From an uncultured Bacteroidota bacterium (lineage in GTDB: Bacteria > Bacteroidota > Bacteroidia > Chitinophagales > Chitinophagaceae): 64,000 bases of DNA. Where the stretch lies: NCBI GenBank assembly GCA_903824665.1, contig CAIJXT010000020.1, positions 41,393-105,392 of the forward strand, in the 5' to 3' direction. Of this stretch, positions 8,802-18,202 are shown one piece after another; the first letter of the stretch is position 1, and every line of letters begins with the position of its first letter. The translations under genes and the position numbers were made by a program. Under the pieces are notes generated by a model. That model did not search any database and was not told the origin of the DNA. It worked only from the letters and a program-made list of their open reading frames with translations.

Positions 8802-9440
8802 ATGGATTTCAAGAAACTGGTTTCGATGAACATCGCCATTATTGGCAATACCAACATTGCTATGTTGTATGCAGCTCAATTTGCAAATGCAGGTCATGAA
8901 ATATTTATGGCTTGCTGCGAAAAGAACAATGTAAAATATAAAGCAATACCGGATGCAGAGGGTCGCATTCATTTCTGCTCCATAACCGATGCCGCAGATA
9001 TTGCGGACATGATCATTATAGCTACACAGCCCAAAGAGGTTCGGGAAGCATCGTACTGGCTGGGAGATGTGCGCCGCAAAGTAATACTGGATGTTACAGC
9101 CAATGTATCTGCACCGGTAGACGAATTGGTCAAAACGGCTTGTGCAATCAAGTCAATAACCGGCTCCCCTCATGTCATAAAGGTGTTTAATACCCACGGA
9201 TATGAATCTTTGCTGAAACCACTTTTTGGTGGGATAGCAACAGACATGGTATTGCTCAGCGATAGTAAGAAAGCAAAGGAAATCACCAAAATCATGGCGA
9301 TAGAAATTGGCATGAAAAACTTTTACGATTTTGGTGGCAGCGAAAACATTCCATTGTTCAACGAAATGACAAAGTGCTGGCGTAGTCTGAAATCAGGGCA
9401 ACACGCCGGAGAAAAACTGCTTAACAGTACAAATGAATAG
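8802..9440 (+). CDS. NADP-binding Rossmann protein, F420-dependent reductase-like
   Basis: This 212-residue protein opens with a dinucleotide-binding beta-alpha-beta unit (MNIAIIGNTNIAMLYAAQFA) in which G-x-T-x-x-A replaces the classic G-x-G-x-x-G. Further strands follow: ADMIIIATQPKEVREASYWL and RKVILDVTANVSAP, then HVIKVFNTHGYESLLKPLFG and DMVLLSDSKKAKEITKIMA. This order (site-loop N/T after a second strand, KVFNT, D-x-x-x-x-SD) is that of the NADPH-dependent F420 reductase/oxidoreductase coenzyme family, which in Bacteroidota probably uses other acceptors. The ATG at 8826 (MNIAIIG) is an equally good start. It is convergent with the Omp28-like gene, 23 bp away. Substrate unknown. Confidence 0.7.
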   Translation: MDFKKLVSMNIAIIGNTNIAMLYAAQFANAGHEIFMACCEKNNVKYKAIPDAEGRIHFCSITDAADIADMIIIATQPKEVREASYWLGDVRRKVILDVTANVSAPVDELVKTACAIKSITGSPHVIKVFNTHGYESLLKPLFGGIATDMVLLSDSKKAKEITKIMAIEIGMKNFYDFGGSENIPLFNEMTKCWRSLKSGQHAGEKLLNSTNE

Positions 9441-9463
9441 CAACCTTTTCCTGAATCTGGTGA

Positions 9464-10360
9464 CTATTTCACCATTTTTACCTGTGTAGACTGCAATATC
9501 CTTTTTTCGCCGGTATTGGTACTGTTGATGTAAGCGATTACCCTGCAGTGCTTAGGATCAACAACCTTGCCTGGTAATTTGTACAAGTAGTTTTTGATTT
9601 GCACTCGCCCTGGCTCTTTCACAGGGATGGCAGGCAAAACCGGATCTCCGGAACTTCCGGAAGATGCCATACCTCTGAACACGTTGGTAAATACATACTC
9701 TTCATCGGCGCCCGGATGCACAGGATCCGTACTCGGATATTCCTGTATATCGATCAGGCTATCTTCAACAATTACTATCGACAGATTGTGTGGATACCCA
9801 ACAGACTTGGTGTAAGTAATCGTCACTTTAATTGAATCAATTTTGTCGGTAGCGTTATAGCCGCTTTCTACTTTCAAATTCAGTGAATCATCAACAAGCA
9901 ATCGGTTTTCTATTGCGCTGGTCCAGGTACTTTTGTCCAATTTGATCAATCCCCCTACCGGCACCCTGTCAACACCACCCGATGGCAATGCATTCACCCC
10001 TAGGTAAATTTCGTTGGCAATATCTGTGGCTGTACTGTCCCTGAAATCATACTTGGCACCAATAGGTGGCCTGGCCTGCAACGGGCCATAAATGTATAGT
10101 CCAATTACGTTAACCCTTCCTGAATGAGATTTCTGAATTTCCTTAAGTGTTTCGTGTGCTGCCGGGCAGTTGGTACATGTGGCGCCCGTATATTCCTCTA
10201 CCAGCACATTATGCTGATCGGTGGCAGGTATTGAACCTGCTGCCAGAACGTAGGTAGTATCTACAGATACTGCCTGACCAAAATTAATATAAGGCGCTTT
10301 CTCTTTGCAGGAGGCAAACAGCAGAACAGTACCGGCAATTGCAGGAATGAACTTTTTCAT
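9464..10360 (-). CDS. Omp28-like outer-membrane lipoprotein
   Basis: The start at 10360 gives a lipoprotein signal (MKKFIPAIAGTVLLFASCKE, lipidated Cys18). The 298-residue product then has EEYTGATCTNCPAAHETL, a thioredoxin-like CxxC at Cys62/Cys65, followed by a fold of the Omp28 family (YDFRDSTATDIANEIY; LPSGGVDRVPVGG). The second half is beta-rich with NVFRGMASSGSSGDPVLPAI. Omp28-type proteins are known as surface or periplasmic-facing lipoproteins in Bacteroidota; a redox role from the CxxC is inferred. It follows map on the same strand with a 55-bp gap, a position normally taken by infA in the ribosomal supercluster. Confidence 0.75.
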   Translation of the reverse strand: MKKFIPAIAGTVLLFASCKEKAPYINFGQAVSVDTTYVLAAGSIPATDQHNVLVEEYTGATCTNCPAAHETLKEIQKSHSGRVNVIGLYIYGPLQARPPIGAKYDFRDSTATDIANEIYLGVNALPSGGVDRVPVGGLIKLDKSTWTSAIENRLLVDDSLNLKVESGYNATDKIDSIKVTITYTKSVGYPHNLSIVIVEDSLIDIQEYPSTDPVHPGADEEYVFTNVFRGMASSGSSGDPVLPAIPVKEPGRVQIKNYLYKLPGKVVDPKHCRVIAYINSTNTGEKRILQSTQVKMVK

Positions 10361-10414
10361 ACTAACAAATATCAACGAATTTACAGAAAAAACACACACA
10401 AATCAGGAGTCGTT

Positions 10415-11248
10415 TTACAGAACTTCGGGTGCAGGCTGAGCAAGTATGTAATAGCTACTGTTCAGCTCTATATTAGCTGTTTCTGCAGCCTCAATACCGG
10501 CAAATGAGGAAAGCGCTTCACCTCTGTTCTTACGCACCGCAGTTGTGTGTTCAAAATGAGCTGAAGGCTTACCGTCCTTGGTTGCAACAGTCCAGCCATC
10601 ATCCCAAGTAAACACATCCTTGCTGCCCAGATTGATCATCGGTTCTATTGCTATCACCATACCATCGCGCAAGCGCTTGCCATCGCCACGTCGGCCATAA
10701 TTAGGCACCTGTGGGTCTTCGTGCAGTTCTCTGCCTACACCATGCCCTACCAACTCCCGTACAACCCCGTATGGATGAATTCTTGATGTAAAATTTTCAA
10801 CCGCAAATCCGATATCCCCTACCCTGTTATTGTCTTTAGCCTGTTCCACACCTCGCAACACCGACTCCTTAGTAACTTTGAGTAGCTGTAACACCTCTGG
10901 ACGCACATTGCCTATAGCAAAAGTATATGCAGAGTCGCCATGGTAGCCGTTTTTATAAAAGCCGCAATCCACTGAGATGATATCGCCGTCTTTCAACTCG
11001 TAAGTACCGGGGAAACCATGTACTACTATATCATTTACTGAAATACAAAGGGAAAAAGGAAAACCGTTGTAACCTTTAAAAGAGGGGATGCCACCATTAT
11101 CTCTGATAAAGGTTTCGGCCATTTTGTCAATAGAAATTGTAGTGATACCGGGCTTTAAAAGTTTTGCCACCTCGGTTAAGGTGGCAGAAACCATTAGAGC
11201 ACTTTTACGTATAATCTCAACTTCTTCTTTGCTCCGTATATGAATCAT
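10415..11248 (-). CDS. map: type I methionine aminopeptidase
   Basis: This enzyme removes the initiator Met from nascent proteins and uses two metal ions. The expected metal ligands are visible: SVDCGFYKNGYHGDSAYTFA carries both Asp ligands, ELVGHGVGRELHEDP the first His, MVIAIEPMINLGS the Glu, and SAHFEHTTAV the substrate-binding His with the last Glu just before the C-terminus. At 277 residues it is slightly longer than the usual 250-265, with a short C-terminal tail (YYILAQPAPEVL). It follows secY by 66 bp in the S10-spc cluster, its usual place, but it is the last gene of the cluster here. Confidence 0.95.
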   Translation of the reverse strand: MIHIRSKEEVEIIRKSALMVSATLTEVAKLLKPGITTISIDKMAETFIRDNGGIPSFKGYNGFPFSLCISVNDIVVHGFPGTYELKDGDIISVDCGFYKNGYHGDSAYTFAIGNVRPEVLQLLKVTKESVLRGVEQAKDNNRVGDIGFAVENFTSRIHPYGVVRELVGHGVGRELHEDPQVPNYGRRGDGKRLRDGMVIAIEPMINLGSKDVFTWDDGWTVATKDGKPSAHFEHTTAVRKNRGEALSSFAGIEAAETANIELNSSYYILAQPAPEVL

Positions 11249-11314
11249 TTAATCTGGTAAAATCTGTTCTGCGCCACAGGGCAGGTTAACATTCAATTGA
11301 GTGTCGAATAAATA

Positions 11315-12688
11315 TTAGGCAGATACACTTCTTGTTGTACCAGTTCCTGTGCCGGATACAGTACGACCAGTGATTCTACCTGTTTTCATAAGACCGTCAT
11401 AGTGGTTCATGAGCAGGTAACTTTCTACTTGCTGCAGGGTATCCAGTATTACACCAACACCGATCAGCATAGATGTACCACCAAAGAACGATGCGAAACC
11501 ACTTGTAACACCAAGCAAAGAAGCTATTCCAGGGAGGATACCGGCTATTGCGAGGAAAAATGCACCTGGCAATGTGATACGATCCATAATTGTAGCAATA
11601 TAGTTGGCTGTGTCTTCTCCAGGTTTCACGCCAGGAATAAAACTGTTGTTCCGCTTCAGATTATCCGCCATTTCTGTAGGATTGAATATAAGTGCGGTAT
11701 AGAAATAGGTAAACGCAATAACTAGGATCGCATAAATCAGGTTGTACCACAAAGAGCGGTTATCGCTAAGCGCCTGAATGAAACCAGCAGCATTTTCATT
11801 TGTTGTGAAACCAGAGAACATAGTTGGTATAAACATCATTGCCTGTGCGAAGATGATTGGCATTACACCGGCAGAATTCACTTTCAATGGTATGAAGTCG
11901 CGTGTGCCGCTCACTTCCTTAGCAGCATTTGTGCTACCTATTATACGACGGGCATAATTCAATGGGATTTTACGTACACCCTGTGTAAGGAGAATAAGGC
12001 CAATGATCACAGCAATGAAGATCGCAATTTCGATAAGGAATATAAGCAGGCCGCCACCACCACCGATGTTCTTCTGGCTGAATTCCTGAACAACTGAGTG
12101 AGGAAAACGTGCAAGGATACCAACCATGATGATAAGCGATGTACCGTTACCGATACCGCGATCAGTGATCTTCTCACCAAGCCACATTACAAACAATGTA
12201 CCAGCAGTAAGTACAACTACTGTAGAAATCCAGAACATGAATGGACTGTAATCCTGTGCAAGAGAGCTGATATACTGTGGTGAACGCAGGTAAGCAACAT
12301 ATGCACTTGCCTGAAATGCTGTTACTACTACTGTTAGATAACGGGTGTAAGTAGTAATCTTACGACGTCCGCTGTCTTCCTTCTGCATTTTAGCGATCTG
12401 CGGTATTACAATACCTGCAAGCTGCATAAATATAGACGCAGAGATGTAGGGCATAACACCCAAAGCAAAAATAGATGCACGGCTAAATGCACCACCGGCA
12501 AACATATTCAGAATGCCCAGTATTCCACCAGGACCTTCATTGTCCACAAGTTTAGCAGGGTTTATACCTGGCAATGCAATATAACAGCCAACACGGTAAA
12601 CCAGCACAAGAACGATTGTATAAACAATACGCTTGCGCAGTTCATCAATGCTCCAGATATTTTTCAGTTTATCAATAAATTTCTTCAC
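11315..12688 (-). CDS. secY: Sec translocase channel subunit SecY
   Basis: This 457-residue membrane protein has ten hydrophobic segments and the SecY signatures: GINPAKLVD near the N-terminus, GVMPYISASIFMQL in the lateral-gate region, and LPGAFFLAIAGILPGIASLL further on. The cytoplasmic loop with TQGVRKIPLNYARRI is the ribosome/SecA contact loop. It forms the protein-conducting channel with SecE and SecG, which are not in this window. The C-terminus is Thr/Gly-rich (RTVSGTGTGTTRS). It lies between rplO and map, as is standard, but an 11-bp hairpin sits between rplO and this gene. Confidence 0.96.
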   Translation of the reverse strand: MKKFIDKLKNIWSIDELRKRIVYTIVLVLVYRVGCYIALPGINPAKLVDNEGPGGILGILNMFAGGAFSRASIFALGVMPYISASIFMQLAGIVIPQIAKMQKEDSGRRKITTYTRYLTVVVTAFQASAYVAYLRSPQYISSLAQDYSPFMFWISTVVVLTAGTLFVMWLGEKITDRGIGNGTSLIIMVGILARFPHSVVQEFSQKNIGGGGGLLIFLIEIAIFIAVIIGLILLTQGVRKIPLNYARRIIGSTNAAKEVSGTRDFIPLKVNSAGVMPIIFAQAMMFIPTMFSGFTTNENAAGFIQALSDNRSLWYNLIYAILVIAFTYFYTALIFNPTEMADNLKRNNSFIPGVKPGEDTANYIATIMDRITLPGAFFLAIAGILPGIASLLGVTSGFASFFGGTSMLIGVGVILDTLQQVESYLLMNHYDGLMKTGRITGRTVSGTGTGTTRSVSA

Positions 12689-12731
12689 AGTAACTGTAGT
12701 TAATCAAAAATGAAATGCGAATAAACGATAA

Positions 12732-12760
12732 AAGACGCATTTAACCAAAAAATGCGTCTT
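12732..12760 (-). terminator. hairpin between rplO and secY, attenuator-like
   Basis: AAGACGCATTT (12732-12742) and AAATGCGTCTT (12750-12760) form a perfect 11-bp stem with a 7-base loop. Read on the minus strand the stem starts 6 bases after the rplO stop and is followed by TTATCGTTTATT. The tail is only moderately T-rich, so partial termination or RNA stabilisation is more likely than a full stop. Confidence 0.55.
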
Positions 12761-12766
12761 GTTATC

Positions 12767-13213
12767 TTAAAGAATTTCTATGCTGCCACCTGCTGCAGCG
12801 ATTGCTTCTTTGGCTTTTGCACTTGCGGCATTTACCTTGAATGCAATTGGTTTTTTAATTTCTCCGCTGGCCAGAATCTTTACCAGATCAGTGCGGTTGA
12901 TAAGACCGTTGATGTAGAGGATATCGGGTGTAAATTCGGGGAGGTTGTATTTTTCAACCAGCAACTCTATCTGTCCGAGGTTGAAGACTTTGTATTCTAC
13001 ACGGAATGGATTAATAAATCCACGTTTTGGCATACGACGCTGAATTGGCATCTGACCACCTTCATGTCCTCTTTTTGCCTGATAACCGGTACGTGCCTGC
13101 TGACCTTTGCTACCCTTGGTAGATGTGCCACCGTGACCGCTACCTTCACCACGACCAATACGTTTTCCTTTTTTTGTTGAACCTTCTGCAGGTTTCAGAT
13201 TATGCAATTGCAT
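12767..13213 (-). CDS. rplO: 50S ribosomal protein L15 (uL15)
   Basis: The 148-residue product has the Gly-rich N-terminal rRNA-binding arm (GRGEGSGHGGTSTKG, then GHEGGQMPIQRRMPKRGF) and a globular C-terminal half with ILYINGLINRTDLVKILASG. It binds 23S rRNA late in large-subunit assembly. The length is normal. It sits between rpmD and secY as in most bacteria. A hairpin follows its stop. Confidence 0.96.
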   Translation of the reverse strand: MQLHNLKPAEGSTKKGKRIGRGEGSGHGGTSTKGSKGQQARTGYQAKRGHEGGQMPIQRRMPKRGFINPFRVEYKVFNLGQIELLVEKYNLPEFTPDILYINGLINRTDLVKILASGEIKKPIAFKVNAASAKAKEAIAAAGGSIEIL

Positions 13214-13271
13214 AGTTTACAATTTTTGAACTTGCGCGGATTGTTTAACCGCTCGCAAATTAGTTAAGTAA

Positions 13272-13454
13272 TTAGTTTACTGCTTCTACTTTCACCAGGT
13301 GGTGTACAGCCTGCACCATGCCCAATATCTGTGGTGTTGCTTCAACTTCCACAACCTGATGCATTTTGCGAAGACCCAATGCTACCAAAGTACGCTTCTG
13401 GCGCTCCATACGGTCGATTCCGCTTTTTACCTGTGTAATTTTTATCTTTGACAT
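13272..13454 (-). CDS. rpmD: 50S ribosomal protein L30 (uL30)
   Basis: The start at 13454 (MSKIKITQVKSGIDRMERQK) gives the usual 60 residues; the longer frame upstream would add 22 unrelated residues. The LGLRKMHQVVEVEATPQILG segment is typical. It is a small 23S-binding protein of the large subunit, lying between rpsE and rplO. Confidence 0.95.
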   Translation of the reverse strand: MSKIKITQVKSGIDRMERQKRTLVALGLRKMHQVVEVEATPQILGMVQAVHHLVKVEAVN

Positions 13455-13539
13455 ATCAATTCGGATTTCAAAATATTTCAAAACTTCTGCGATCATCATC
13501 TTGCTACACCTTGGGGTCAAAACAAGAACAGATCAATAA

Positions 13540-14055
13540 TTAGCCATTAAAGACTTTCTTAAGGCTGATGTTACGCTGACGTGCAACCTGTACTGGTTCG
13601 CGCAGCATACCCAGTGCAGCAAAAGTAGCTTTTACCACATTATGAGGGTTGGCAGAACCAAGTGATTTGGAAAGCACATCGGTAATTCCTGCAGACTCAA
13701 GTACAGCACGCATGCTGCCTCCTGCGATCACACCAGTACCATGCGCAGCCGGACGAATCATCACTTTTGCAGCGCCTTCTTTTGCAAACTGCTCGTGAGG
13801 GATAGTACCATGCATTACCGGAACTTTGATCAGGTTTTTCTTTGCATCATCAATGCCCTTTGTAATAGCTTCCTGTACTTCCTTAGCCTTGCCCAGTCCA
13901 TGACCTACAACACCGTTGCCGTTGCCTACAACCACCAGAGCCGAAAAACTGAATGCACGGCCACCTTTTGTAGTCTTCACCACACGGTTTATAGCCACCA
14001 CTTTCTCCTGGAGATCAAGGTCGCCGCCTTTTACGCGATTGAATTGTGTCTTCAT
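13540..14055 (-). CDS. rpsE: 30S ribosomal protein S5 (uS5)
   Basis: The 171-residue product has the double-stranded RNA-binding-like N-terminal domain ([20 protein letters not shown], then [20 protein letters not shown]) and the S5 C-terminal domain ([20 protein letters not shown]). It acts in decoding fidelity and mRNA unwinding on the small subunit. Length and position after rplR are standard. The gap to rplR (142 bp) is wider than its neighbours and holds a short GCAGCC/GGCTGC hairpin at 14131-14146 with a T-run on the minus strand. Confidence 0.96.
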   Translation of the reverse strand: MKTQFNRVKGGDLDLQEKVVAINRVVKTTKGGRAFSFSALVVVGNGNGVVGHGLGKAKEVQEAITKGIDDAKKNLIKVPVMHGTIPHEQFAKEGAAKVMIRPAAHGTGVIAGGSMRAVLESAGITDVLSKSLGSANPHNVVKATFAALGMLREPVQVARQRNISLKKVFNG

Positions 14056-14197
14056 ACTATTTTTATTAGCTGATGTGACTGACAGGCTAACCTGCCGTAC
14101 ACTATTTTTTAGTTTATTTCCAAAAACTCAGCAGCCATCAGGCTGCCAGGCTATATTGTTGTTTTACTGTAACCGGTTTGTCGGTTGTGCTTGTGCA

Positions 14198-14557
14198 TTA
14201 AAATTTCAAACCACCTTCGCGTGCACCATCGGCTACCGCCTTTACACGACCATGATAGAGATAACCACCACGATCAAACACACAGGTAGTAATACCAGCT
14301 GCAGCAGCTTTCTGGGCAAGGGTCTTACCTACGTTAGTAGACTTTTCAACCTTTGTACCACCAACAGCAACGATGTCTTTCTGGCGCGAATCGGCTGATG
14401 CCAATGTCGTACCGGTTGAATCATCGATCAACTGTGCATATATATCGTTGTTGCTACGAAAAACTGACAACCTTGGTTTCTGCGCCGTACCGGTAACCCG
14501 GGCGCGGATACGCCAGCGGAGTTTCTGACGGCGAACTACTTTTTGATCTTGTGCCAT
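14198..14557 (-). CDS. rplR: 50S ribosomal protein L18 (uL18)
   Basis: The 119-residue product carries the L18 core: [20 protein letters not shown], followed by [20 protein letters not shown] and [20 protein letters not shown]. It binds 5S rRNA together with L5. Position between rplF and rpsE is standard. Confidence 0.96.
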   Translation of the reverse strand: MAQDQKVVRRQKLRWRIRARVTGTAQKPRLSVFRSNNDIYAQLIDDSTGTTLASADSRQKDIVAVGGTKVEKSTNVGKTLAQKAAAAGITTCVFDRGGYLYHGRVKAVADGAREGGLKF

Positions 14558-14670
14558 TTTATTTTTGTTTTTTGTTACGGGCTCTCTGTTATTACAGAGG
14601 CTACCGGAGTTTTAAATACTTTGATTTTTACCTTTCTGCCTGTTCAGTAATATCCTATCGGGATATACTA

Positions 14671-15225
14671 TTATTTACCTGCAGACTTACCAGCCTTACG
14701 ACGAACAATCTCACCCATGTAACGAACACCTTTACCTTTGTACGGCTCGGGCTTACGCAAGCTACGCAGTTTCGACGCTATCTGTCCCAGCAACTGTTTG
14801 TCATTAGACTCCAGAGTGATGGTCGGATTTTTACCTTTTTCGGCCGTTGCAGAAGCTTTCACTTCTTTAGGCAATTCAAATATAATATTATGCGAGAAAC
14901 CGAGCGCAAGATCAATCTGCTGACCAGTAACAGCCGCACGATAACCTACACCTACCAGTTCAAGATCCTTTTTAAAACCTTCGGTTACACCAGTGATCAT
15001 ATTGGCAAGCAATGACCTGTACAAACCATGCAACGCACGGTGACGGATCTGATCAGTAGGACGCTCAACGAATACTTCGTTTCCTTCGATTCTGATTTTG
15101 ATATCGCGGTCTATTTCCTGGCGCAATTCGCCTTTCGGACCTTTAACCACTACTTCATTTGCTGGCGACACTGTGAGTGTTACACCGTTTACGAGGGTAA
15201 TTACCTTCTTTCCTATACGTGACAT
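14671..15225 (-). CDS. rplF: 50S ribosomal protein L6 (uL6)
   Basis: The 184-residue product has the two duplicated L6 domains, starting MSRIGKKVITLVNGVTLTVS and closing with the conserved KPEPYKGKGVRYMGE motif and Lys-rich tail. It binds 23S rRNA near the sarcin-ricin loop. It lies between rpsH and rplR. Confidence 0.96.
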   Translation of the reverse strand: MSRIGKKVITLVNGVTLTVSPANEVVVKGPKGELRQEIDRDIKIRIEGNEVFVERPTDQIRHRALHGLYRSLLANMITGVTEGFKKDLELVGVGYRAAVTGQQIDLALGFSHNIIFELPKEVKASATAEKGKNPTITLESNDKQLLGQIASKLRSLRKPEPYKGKGVRYMGEIVRRKAGKSAGK

Positions 15226-15341
15226 AAATAAGATTAAAAAATCGATTAGCTGTTTTCAGTTACCGTATAGAGAACTTTATATTGTCAGCTGCTCTTTATT
15301 AACAATGAGGTAAATAGTCGTCTACCCCGTTTCAAATACTA

Positions 15342-15740
15342 CTAGTAAATATTGCACATTACTTCACCACCCACATTCTGTGTCCTGGCTTCTTTGTCAG
15401 TCATCACACCTTTAGAGGTAGAAACGATTGCGATACCAAGGCCATTCTGAACTCTGCGGATTTCTGCTGGTTTAGCATACTGGCGAAGACCCGGGCGGCT
15501 GATACGCTCCAGCGACTTTATTGCTGGCTCTTTTGTTTGCGCATCATACTTCAAAGCTATTTTGATGAGTCCCTGCTTGCTGTCATCTTCAAACTTATAC
15601 TTCAGGATATAACCTTTGTCATATAAAATCTCAGTGAGACGCTTCTTCACATTAGAAGCCGGTATTTCCACAATACGGTGACGTGCCATCTGGGCATTAC
15701 GGATACGGGTCAGGAAGTCTGCTATTGGATCTGTTACCAT
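15342..15740 (-). CDS. rpsH: 30S ribosomal protein S8 (uS8)
   Basis: The start at 15740 ([20 protein letters not shown]) gives the normal 132 residues; an upstream in-frame Met would add 16 atypical residues. The C-terminal signature [13 protein letters not shown] and end [10 protein letters not shown] are characteristic. It is a primary 16S rRNA binder. In E. coli S8 represses the spc operon; no equivalent target hairpin was identified here. Confidence 0.96.
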   Translation of the reverse strand: MVTDPIADFLTRIRNAQMARHRIVEIPASNVKKRLTEILYDKGYILKYKFEDDSKQGLIKIALKYDAQTKEPAIKSLERISRPGLRQYAKPAEIRRVQNGLGIAIVSTSKGVMTDKEARTQNVGGEVMCNIY

Positions 15741-15848
15741 TTTTTGAAATAAGTTTTTGTAAATAAAATTTGTTACGAGTATCAGCACCGGACCTCCGAT
15801 ACCGACTTTGAAACATGTCCTCTGTGATCTGCCATGCAGACCTGAGGT

Positions 15849-16118
15849 TTACCAGCTTGCCTTACGTACACCTGGTATCTTGCCGTCCAGCGCCATATCA
15901 CGGAAAGTGTTACGGCAAATACCGAAGTAACGCATATAACCGCGTGGGCGACCTGTAAGCTGACAACGGTTTCTGAGACGTACCGCAGAAGAGTTCTTTG
16001 GTAGTTTATCAAGCGCTTCCAGATTTCCTGCTGCCTTCAGAGCTGCACGTTTGGCGGCATATTTTGCTACCAGATGTTCGCGTTTGCGCTGGCGGGCTTT
16101 TACTGATTCTTTTGCCAT
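15849..16118 (-). CDS. rpsN: 30S ribosomal protein S14 (uS14), zinc-free form
   Basis: The 89-residue product is the long C-minus form: the CxxC pairs of the short zinc-binding form are absent, and single cysteines occur in [20 protein letters not shown]. The motif [17 protein letters not shown] ends the protein, as usual. It lies between rplE and rpsH and assembles late into the 30S head. Confidence 0.96.
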   Translation of the reverse strand: MAKESVKARQRKREHLVAKYAAKRAALKAAGNLEALDKLPKNSSAVRLRNRCQLTGRPRGYMRYFGICRNTFRDMALDGKIPGVRKASW

Positions 16119-16241
16119 AATATATTTTTTGATTTAGTCGAACTTCCTGAGGCCGTTTCTGGAAACGCAACGTCTCCGGGATTCAATGGTTCTTCTACTT
16201 GCTTTTTTACTTTTTGTCTGTCTGCTTTCTATCGGTAAAGA

Positions 16242-16820
16242 CTATTTACCAGTCTTCTCCATGTTGGTAAATGGCATACCCATTTCCTTCAGCAATTCGT
16301 AAGCTTCTTCGTTTGTCTTGGCAGTGGTTACGAAAGTTATGTCCATGCCGCTGATACGTGCAATCTTATCGATATTGATCTCAGGATAGATAATCTGCTC
16401 AGTGATACCCATAGTATAGTTACCTCGACCATCGAACGATTTTTCGCTGATACCTTTGAAGTCACGAACACGTGGCAGAGATACAGAGATCAGACGATCA
16501 AGGAATTCATACATCTTCACATGGCGCAGTGTTACACGGCAACCAATAGGCATGTTTTTACGCAGCTTGAAGTTAGAGATATCCTTTTTAGACATCGTTG
16601 GTATGGCTTTCTGACCGGTAATGAGTGTCATTTCATTTACCGCTTCGTCTATCATCTTCTTATCAGACGTAGATCCTTTCACACCCTGGTTCAGACATAT
16701 CTTTACCAGACGGGGACATTCCATCACCGATTTGTACCCAAATTTCTTTACGAGTGCGGGCGCCACTTCATCCCTGTACTTATTCAGTAAGCGTGGGGTG
16801 TATGTTGTTGTCGTTGCCAT
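16242..16820 (-). CDS. rplE: 50S ribosomal protein L5 (uL5)
   Basis: The 192-residue product begins [20 protein letters not shown] and contains the L5 motifs [28 protein letters not shown] and [18 protein letters not shown]. It binds 5S rRNA and contacts the small subunit. Its ATG overlaps the rplX stop by one base (TAATG), so the two are probably translationally coupled. Confidence 0.96.
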   Translation of the reverse strand: MATTTTYTPRLLNKYRDEVAPALVKKFGYKSVMECPRLVKICLNQGVKGSTSDKKMIDEAVNEMTLITGQKAIPTMSKKDISNFKLRKNMPIGCRVTLRHVKMYEFLDRLISVSLPRVRDFKGISEKSFDGRGNYTMGITEQIIYPEINIDKIARISGMDITFVTTAKTNEEAYELLKEMGMPFTNMEKTGK

Positions 16821-17158
16821 TATTTAATTGCCTCCCCTGATTTTTTTGAAATGCGAACAAAACCGGTTTCTGTACGCTCACGCCTGATACGTGCCGGAGC
16901 TTTAGCCTTAGCATCCCACAACATTACATTGGAGATTGCCATGTAGGCTTCCTCAGATACGATACCACCCTGTGGGTTCTGAGCATTCGGCTTCAGGTGT
17001 TTGGTAACCATATTCACACCTTCCACAAGAACTTTGCCCTTGGTTGGTGATACAGCCAGAACGGTGCGAGGCTGGGTACGGTTCTTGTCGTTACCGGCAA
17101 TAACCACTACGCTGTCGCCTTTCTTGATATTGAACTTTGGTTTGAATCTCTTGTTCAC
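16820..17158 (-). CDS. rplX: 50S ribosomal protein L24 (uL24)
   Basis: The 112-residue product has the KOW motif near its N-terminus ([17 protein letters not shown]) and [20 protein letters not shown], typical of L24. It is an early assembly initiator of the large subunit. The stop overlaps the rplE start by one base. A TACTTTTG on the minus strand at 17212-17205 could be a weak internal promoter. Confidence 0.95.
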   Translation of the reverse strand: MNKRFKPKFNIKKGDSVVVIAGNDKNRTQPRTVLAVSPTKGKVLVEGVNMVTKHLKPNAQNPQGGIVSEEAYMAISNVMLWDAKAKAPARIRRERTETGFVRISKKSGEAIK

Positions 17159-17220
17159 TGTTTAATAATTTGAGTTATACCTTGCCGTTTTTTATAACGG
17201 GCTGCAAAAGTACAACAATT

Positions 17221-17589
17221 TTACAATACTTCCGGTGCGAGGGAAACAATTTTCATGTATCCCTTGTCACGTAATTCACGGGCTACCGGTCCGAATATAC
17301 GTGTGCCGCGTGGGTCGTCGGCATTATTGAGCAGTACTACAGCATTATCATCAAAACTGATGTAAGAGCCATCCTTACGGCGCAACTTATTCTTGGTGCG
17401 AACGATAACCGCTTTTGACACGGTTCCCTTCTTCATACCACCACCGGGAAGCGCATCCTTTACAGTAACAACGATTTTATCGCCGATACCTGCATAGTCC
17501 TGCCCCGAATTACCCAACACACGTATGCAAAGTACTTCTTTGGCACCGCTGTTATCGGCTACATTGAGCCGGGATTCTTGTTGTATCAT
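17221..17589 (-). CDS. rplN: 50S ribosomal protein L14 (uL14)
   Basis: The 122-residue product shows [18 protein letters not shown] and the C-terminal [20 protein letters not shown], diagnostic for L14. It forms part of the inter-subunit bridge and factor-binding face. Length is exact for the family. It lies between rpsQ and rplX. Confidence 0.97.
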   Translation of the reverse strand: MIQQESRLNVADNSGAKEVLCIRVLGNSGQDYAGIGDKIVVTVKDALPGGGMKKGTVSKAVIVRTKNKLRRKDGSYISFDDNAVVLLNNADDPRGTRIFGPVARELRDKGYMKIVSLAPEVL

Positions 17590-17598
17590 CTTAAAAGG

Positions 17599-17868
17599 TT
17601 ACTTAGCTTTTTCAATAATTTCTACCAGACGCCAACGCTTCGTCTTGCTCAGCGGGCGGGTCTCCATAATACGCACTACGTCGCCTATACCGGCATTGTT
17701 CTCACCATCATGCGCATGAAAACTGGATGATTTTTTCAGAAACTTACCATAAATGGGGTGTTTCACTTTACGCTCAACAGTAACTGTGATGGTCTTCATC
17801 ATCTTGTTGCTGCTTACGACCCCTATACGGGTTTTCCTGCTTTTTCTTTCGGTCGTCATAATTGACAA
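17599..17868 (-). CDS. rpsQ: 30S ribosomal protein S17 (uS17)
   Basis: The 89-residue product contains [18 protein letters not shown], a [12 protein letters not shown] segment, and the conserved [20 protein letters not shown]. It is a primary 16S rRNA binder. The start MSIMTTERK could begin at the second Met (three codons in). It is 9 bp from rplN. Confidence 0.96.
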   Translation of the reverse strand: MSIMTTERKSRKTRIGVVSSNKMMKTITVTVERKVKHPIYGKFLKKSSSFHAHDGENNAGIGDVVRIMETRPLSKTKRWRLVEIIEKAK

Positions 17869-17878
17869 TATAAATTTA

Positions 17879-18091
17879 TTATAAACCTAATGCTCTTTTA
17901 CGCTGTTCAGTCTTCAGGCGCGCAATCTGGCGGCGCATGCCCTTAATCGCCAGCGGATTCTCAATCGGATTCACCGCATGGCTGAACTTTGTTTTCTTCA
18001 GGCGCATTTCCTCGTCACCGATCTTTTCGTTCAGCGCTTCGTTTTCCAGCGAGCGGTAATCGTCCGTCTTCGCTTTTTTTGCATTTGCCAT
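17879..18091 (-). CDS. rpmC: 50S ribosomal protein L29 (uL29)
   Basis: The 70-residue two-helix protein starts [20 protein letters not shown] and ends with [20 protein letters not shown], the L29 signature for the second helix. It lines the peptide exit site. It lies between rplP and rpsQ, 10 bp from the latter. Confidence 0.95.
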   Translation of the reverse strand: MANAKKAKTDDYRSLENEALNEKIGDEEMRLKKTKFSHAVNPIENPLAIKGMRRQIARLKTEQRKRALGL

Positions 18092-18202
18092 TGTTATATT
18101 TTTTAGTCTTGATCCCGGTTTGCACCCGCTCTCAGTTGAGAAACGACTACTTACGGACCTCTGTTTTAAAATTGCTCTCTACTGCTTCAAAAACAGTACC
18201 GG

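Noticed and set aside
17205..17212. Internal promoter for rplX (TACTTTTG on the minus strand)
   Set aside because: The -7 match is exact but no -33 box is present and it lies in a continuous operon, so it was noted only in the rplX entry.
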